From assembly GCA_029204225.1 (NCBI GenBank), contig CM055108.1, positions 19,870,773 to 19,934,772 on the forward strand: a stretch of 64,000 nt of DNA, written 5' to 3'. Shown here piece by piece: positions 60,020 through 64,000 of this stretch; position 1 is the stretch's first letter; each line of letters opens with the position of its first letter. Under the pieces are notes generated by a model. That model did not search any database. It saw nothing but the letters and a program-made list of their open reading frames with translations, and had not been told where the DNA came from. The translations under genes were made by a program, and so were the position numbers. The DNA is from Diphasiastrum complanatum. Taxonomy: Eukaryota > Streptophyta > Lycopodiopsida > Lycopodiales > Lycopodiaceae.

Positions 60020-63000
60020 TGCTGTCGAACAGGAACACAGATCCTCTCACATGTAAATTGATACTGAATCTCAATGTGTTTAGTTCTCGCATGGAACACT
60101 GGATTCTTTGCTAGCTGAATGCCACTCTGACTGTCGCTATGTATTGTCGTGGGATTTTTTTGTTTCATGCCAACTTCTTCCAAGATTTGTCTCAACCATA
60201 TAGCTTCATGTGCTGCACTACACATTACCTTATACTCTGCTTCTGTGGTGGAAAGAGCAATTGTACTTTGCCTCTTACTAGACCAGGAAAAGCAACTACC
60301 ACAAAACTGGAATACATATCATGCGGTTGAGCTACGATCATCATAGTCACGTCCCCAATCTGCATCCACATAACCACACAACTCAGGTAAACCATCATGT
60401 TTCCTGTAAATCAAGCCATAATATGAAGTGCCTTTCACATACCGCAAAATGCGTTTAGCTGCCTTCCAATGCATTTCCATAGGTGTTGCCATAAACTGAC
60501 TTACAATGCCAACAACATAGCATATATCTGGTCTAGTCGTGGTAAGGTAAATCAAGCTCCCTACTAACTGCCTATACAGTGTAGCATCAAATGACTATGA
60601 CTCATCAAGCTTAGAAAGCTTTACCTGGTTCAATAGGAGTATTCACTGGTTTGCAATCTTGCAACCTAAACCTGTGCAGCAACTCTTTGATATACTTCAC
60701 CTATGTTAAACCCACTTCGTGTCCTTTTTGCCACACCTCTACTCCAAGGCAATAATGCATCAGGCTAAGATCTGTCATCTCAAATTGTTCCATGAGGTCT
60801 TTCTTGAACATATCTATCATCTCTTGATTATTTTCCGTAATTATCAAGTCATCAACATAAAGAGCAATCAAAGCAACCATACCATCAAGGCATAAGACAT
60901 ATAGATTTGGATTAGAATGTGTTCTCACCATCCCCTTTGAACAAAAGTAGGCATCAATCCTGCTATACCTCGCATGTGGTGCTTGTTTAAGACCATAAAG
61001 CGCTTTTCTTCAAGCGACATACTTTATTCTCTTGTCCCTTCGTTACAAAGCCTTCAGGTTGATCCATGAACACCTCTTCTTCTAACTCACCATTTAGAAA
61101 AGCAGATTTCACATCCATCTGATGCAAAGGCCAACCAAAATGTGAAGCTACAGCAACAAGTAGACGTAGAGTATCCACTTACATACCGGCGCAAAGGTCT
61201 CCTCATAGTTGACGCCTTTACTTTGTGCATACCCTTTGATCACCAATCTTGCCTTGTGCTTTGCTATACTACCATCTGTTGGGTACTTAGTCCTGTATAC
61301 CCATTTGCAACCAATGGGTTTCTTGCCAAATCGGTGGTTCTACTAAGTCCCATGTGCTATGCTTAGCAATTGACTCCATCTCCTCTCCCATGGCCTTGAC
61401 CCAAATGTCATCATCCTTCGCTTTCACCATAAGTCGAAGGTTCTTTGCTTTTGAATAATGCTAGATAAGAGAGTATAATTTGCTTCATACCTTTCAGGTT
61501 TTGTCTTCTCTCTTGTTGATCTTCGCTAGCTCTCCTGGCTAGATGATCCTGGAAAGTCATCCATGTCGCGGCTCTCCAAACAATCTCTCAAACCACTTAG
61601 GGAGCTTCATGTCAGGTGATCGGCTTCCCTGGTGAAAATGATTCCCACGGTACATCCTTCTCCATACGTTTGCACCAAAAGGTTTGTCTCTACACTCTCC
61701 ATACATGTCTCTTGAGGTATCCCTCAGTTCATCACTTGGAAGGTCAATGAAATGGATCATCATCAGAAGGTATAATCACTATATCATCCTCATCTTCATA
61801 CATCTTGGATTTCATCACAGATAACATCATGGCTTACATGGATTTTGTTTTCCACTGGATCAAAACATCTATAGCCCTTCACACGTTCATCATATCCTAG
61901 GACTATACACTTGATAGCTTTCACATCAAGTTTACGTCTCTCTTCCTTAGGAATGTGTACAAAGGCCTTACATCCAAAGATTCGCAAGTGGTTCACCTTT
62001 GGCATTCTTCTTCGTGAATGCTTCCTTAGGTGTTATCTTTTGGTATGGCAATGGTAGGACTTCTATTTTGAAGATAGACTTGCCATACTGCATGCTTCTG
62101 ACCAAAAATCTTCTGGTAGTTTCAGCTCAGCTAGCAATAGATCTGGCACTTTCACAATCGTACGATTCTTTGCGCTCAGCTACACCATTGAGAGCCAGAG
62201 TATGAGCTTGCATAAATTGTCTTTTAATCCCACTTGATCACAAAGATCAATGAAGTCATTTAGACTTGTACTCACCTCCACTATCTGATCTTGGAACTTT
62301 GATCTTCCTACCTGTCTGATTTTCGATCAATGCTTTGAAGTTCTTGAATTGTCAAATGCATTTTTATTTCGTCTTCAAGAAGTAGATCCACGTCTTACGT
62401 GACATATCATCAATAAAGGTCATGAAATAGAAGGCTTTACCTAAGGACATGGTCCTCATAGGCCCGCATAAATCTGTGTGGATTAATCCAAGATGTTCTT
62501 TGCTCTTGCAACACCATCTTTATTGAGCTTCTCTCGATGCTATTTCCCATATACACATGATTCGCACATCGATTTCAAGTGGTCTTCTATAGTAGGCAAT
62601 CATGTTACCATCTCCAATTTCTCATCAAACTAAGGCTTCCCAAGTTCAAGTGACCAAGCCACTTATGGCCACAACTCAATTTGCGATGGAATGGATGATA
62701 CAAGTCCATGTTGCCCCTTGATTGTAGCATTCAACCTGTACAATTTTGTATTGGGCTCTCTTACTCCATCACAATAACTTTGTACTTTTGGTTCACATCC
62801 TTCACAAAGCAATGATCATGGGCAAATTCTACTTTCAACTTTTGATCAATAATTAGTCCAATAGAAAATAGATTTTTCTTCAAACCTGGTACGTAAAGAC
62901 CTCTTTGATCGTCCTGCTTTTGACATCAGGTAGTTGGATTGAAACGGTGCCTATTCTCTTGATCTTGCACACCTCACCATTTGCTTGTGAAACGGATGTT

Positions 63001-63417
63001 CCATTATCCAATACTTTCAAGCTACTGAACCAATTCTTGTTGTCATGTGTCTTGTGGCTCATGAGTCAATATACCATGCTTGATCATCTTGATTAGATGA
63101 CAATGCAGATATGAAGATGCTAAACTCTTCAATCTCACCCTCATCGACAAGGTTACCTGCTTGCTTTGGTTTCCCCTTGCCTTGTTCCGCCAGGACATTC
63201 ACTCTTCCAATGGCCCTTTTTACCACAATAGAAGCACTTGCCTTTCTTCTTGGTCTTACTGGAAGATCCCTCATCCTCCTAAGTCTTGGCAAATTGCTGC
63301 TTAGATTTCTTCTTGCCCTTGCCCTTGCCTTGTTTTTGGCGTGTCGCAAGTGCCTGATCAGTATTTTGACGTCTAGCTTTCACCATTTCTCGTCGTTTCT
63401 CTTCCTGCATGAAGATT
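60020..63417 (-). mobile_element. Ty1/copia element with all domains, frameshifted
   Basis: On the minus strand, right to left: Gag zinc knuckle CFYCGKKGHW (about 63220), protease AWYIDS (63075) and QLPDVKSRTIKEVF (62920), integrase remnants (62560-62160), integrase C-terminal LRIFGCKAFVHIPKEERRKL (61980), RT HQMDVKSAFLNGELEEEVFM (61110), LYVDDLIITENN (60860), MTDLSLMHYCLGVEVW (60770), RNase H TTRPDICYVVGIVSQFMATP, GYVDADWGRDYDDRSST, SDSQSGIQLAKNPVFHARTK (60550-60030). Many frameshifts and stops; no LTRs are attached, so both ends are truncated. This is a different copia family from the intact element. Confidence 0.9.
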
Positions 63418-63446
63418 CTCTATGCTAAAACTAGTTGAAGAGGGAG
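63418..63446 (+). mobile_element. Pol tail and PPT of a second family member
   Basis: TCTATGCTAAAACTAGTTGA plus AGAGGGAG is identical to the end of pol and PPT of the intact element (44688-44715). It starts sharply at 63418, next to the truncated minus-strand element. Confidence 0.85.
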
Positions 63447-64000
63447 TGTGAAAGATTCAACTAGTTTGATCATCTTGTCAATATTTCCATATATAGCATA
63501 TTGAGGCCAAAACTTTAGACTTAGAGAATAACTTTTCAAAGTTCGTTAGTCTAAATTTCATTTGAATAAACACTTTTTGAAAGTGTGGGGAGGTTTGGAG
63601 GTGAGTTTTAGAAGATTCAAATTTGAATAGTTGGGTATATTGAAATCTAGACCCAAAAATAGTAGTGTTAGCATTATGGAGGGAAAGCCAAGTGGCCAAA
63701 TAGGGTTTGGACCTGTTATAAAAGGACATAACTCATGGAGAGAGTGATCTTCTCTCTTCTCGATCTCATTTCGTGCTTATACATGGTTCTCTTGGGTTCT
63801 ACTATTTATTGGTGCACTATATTGGTGATTGCATGCAATTTTATGTGTAGAATGATCCGTAATTGTTATTTTCGATTTCACATGCGTGAATGATAGTATC
63901 TTGCGGGTTTTGTATGGACATCAATATTACTTTATCATATCATTCACTTTTGATCAAGTTCTATTAGTGTTTGCATCTCATTTTGTGTGTAGATGCTGAT
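63447..64000 (+). repeat. Partial LTR related to the intact copia
   Basis: Begins TGTGAAAGATTCAACTAGTT and follows the intact LTR for 554 bp with many substitutions and small indels. TATAAAAGG is at 63717-63725; the palindrome is degraded to CACATGCGTG near 63880. It is cut by the window end. Confidence 0.9.

Overview
The window reads as nuclear DNA of a land plant. Coding sequence is sparse and AT-rich, genes are split by GT-AG introns, and one intron is about 7.9 kb long. Microsatellites are very long, and most of the rest is LTR-retrotransposon debris (Ty1/copia, some Ty3/gypsy) plus a CACTA-type DNA transposon. The three genes I can build belong to plant families. The intron size, long GA/CT arrays and a CxxC thioredoxin of a lineage that usually carries CxxS would fit a non-flowering or early-diverging vascular plant, but the species cannot be fixed from this sequence.

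Three convincing host genes all lie on the minus strand. (1) 2400-3589: a three-exon cytosolic thioredoxin (154 aa) with a WCAPCK active site and a CXXS1-like C-terminal half. (2) 18702-27717: a four-exon HYL1/DRB1-like protein (277 aa) with two double-stranded RNA-binding domains, split by a 7.9 kb intron that contains a decayed copia integrase. (3) 52382-54215: a three-exon, two-TM, seven-to-eight-repeat MORN protein (459 aa) whose upstream region contains tandem duplications, a long hairpin and a 20-bp G-box palindrome.

From 4.7 to 10.7 kb lie gene relics. They include an intronless centromeric-histone (CENH3)-like relic with a premature stop, a cluster of palindromic CACGTG elements with a TATA box, and an intron-containing degenerate gene of unknown function. 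From 28.4 to 36.1 kb there is a minisatellite, a decayed CACTA TNP2-type transposase with a small patch of copia RNase H inside it, and two inverted clusters of the motif GTCCAGCGATGGAC.

From 37.5 to 50.0 kb lie two decayed minus-strand copia elements around the best-preserved mobile element of the window, at 39731-45366. It has 651-bp LTRs differing at about 11 sites, a perfect AAATG target duplication, a PBS and a PPT. A paralogous copy of the insertion site without the element sits just downstream. This element has gag, protease and a complete DDE integrase, but its reverse transcriptase and most of RNase H are replaced by about 1 kb of unrelated, largely open sequence. From 57.0 to 64.0 kb there is a mosaic of gypsy and copia fragments in both orientations, ending in a third, more diverged LTR of the intact element's family that runs off the window.
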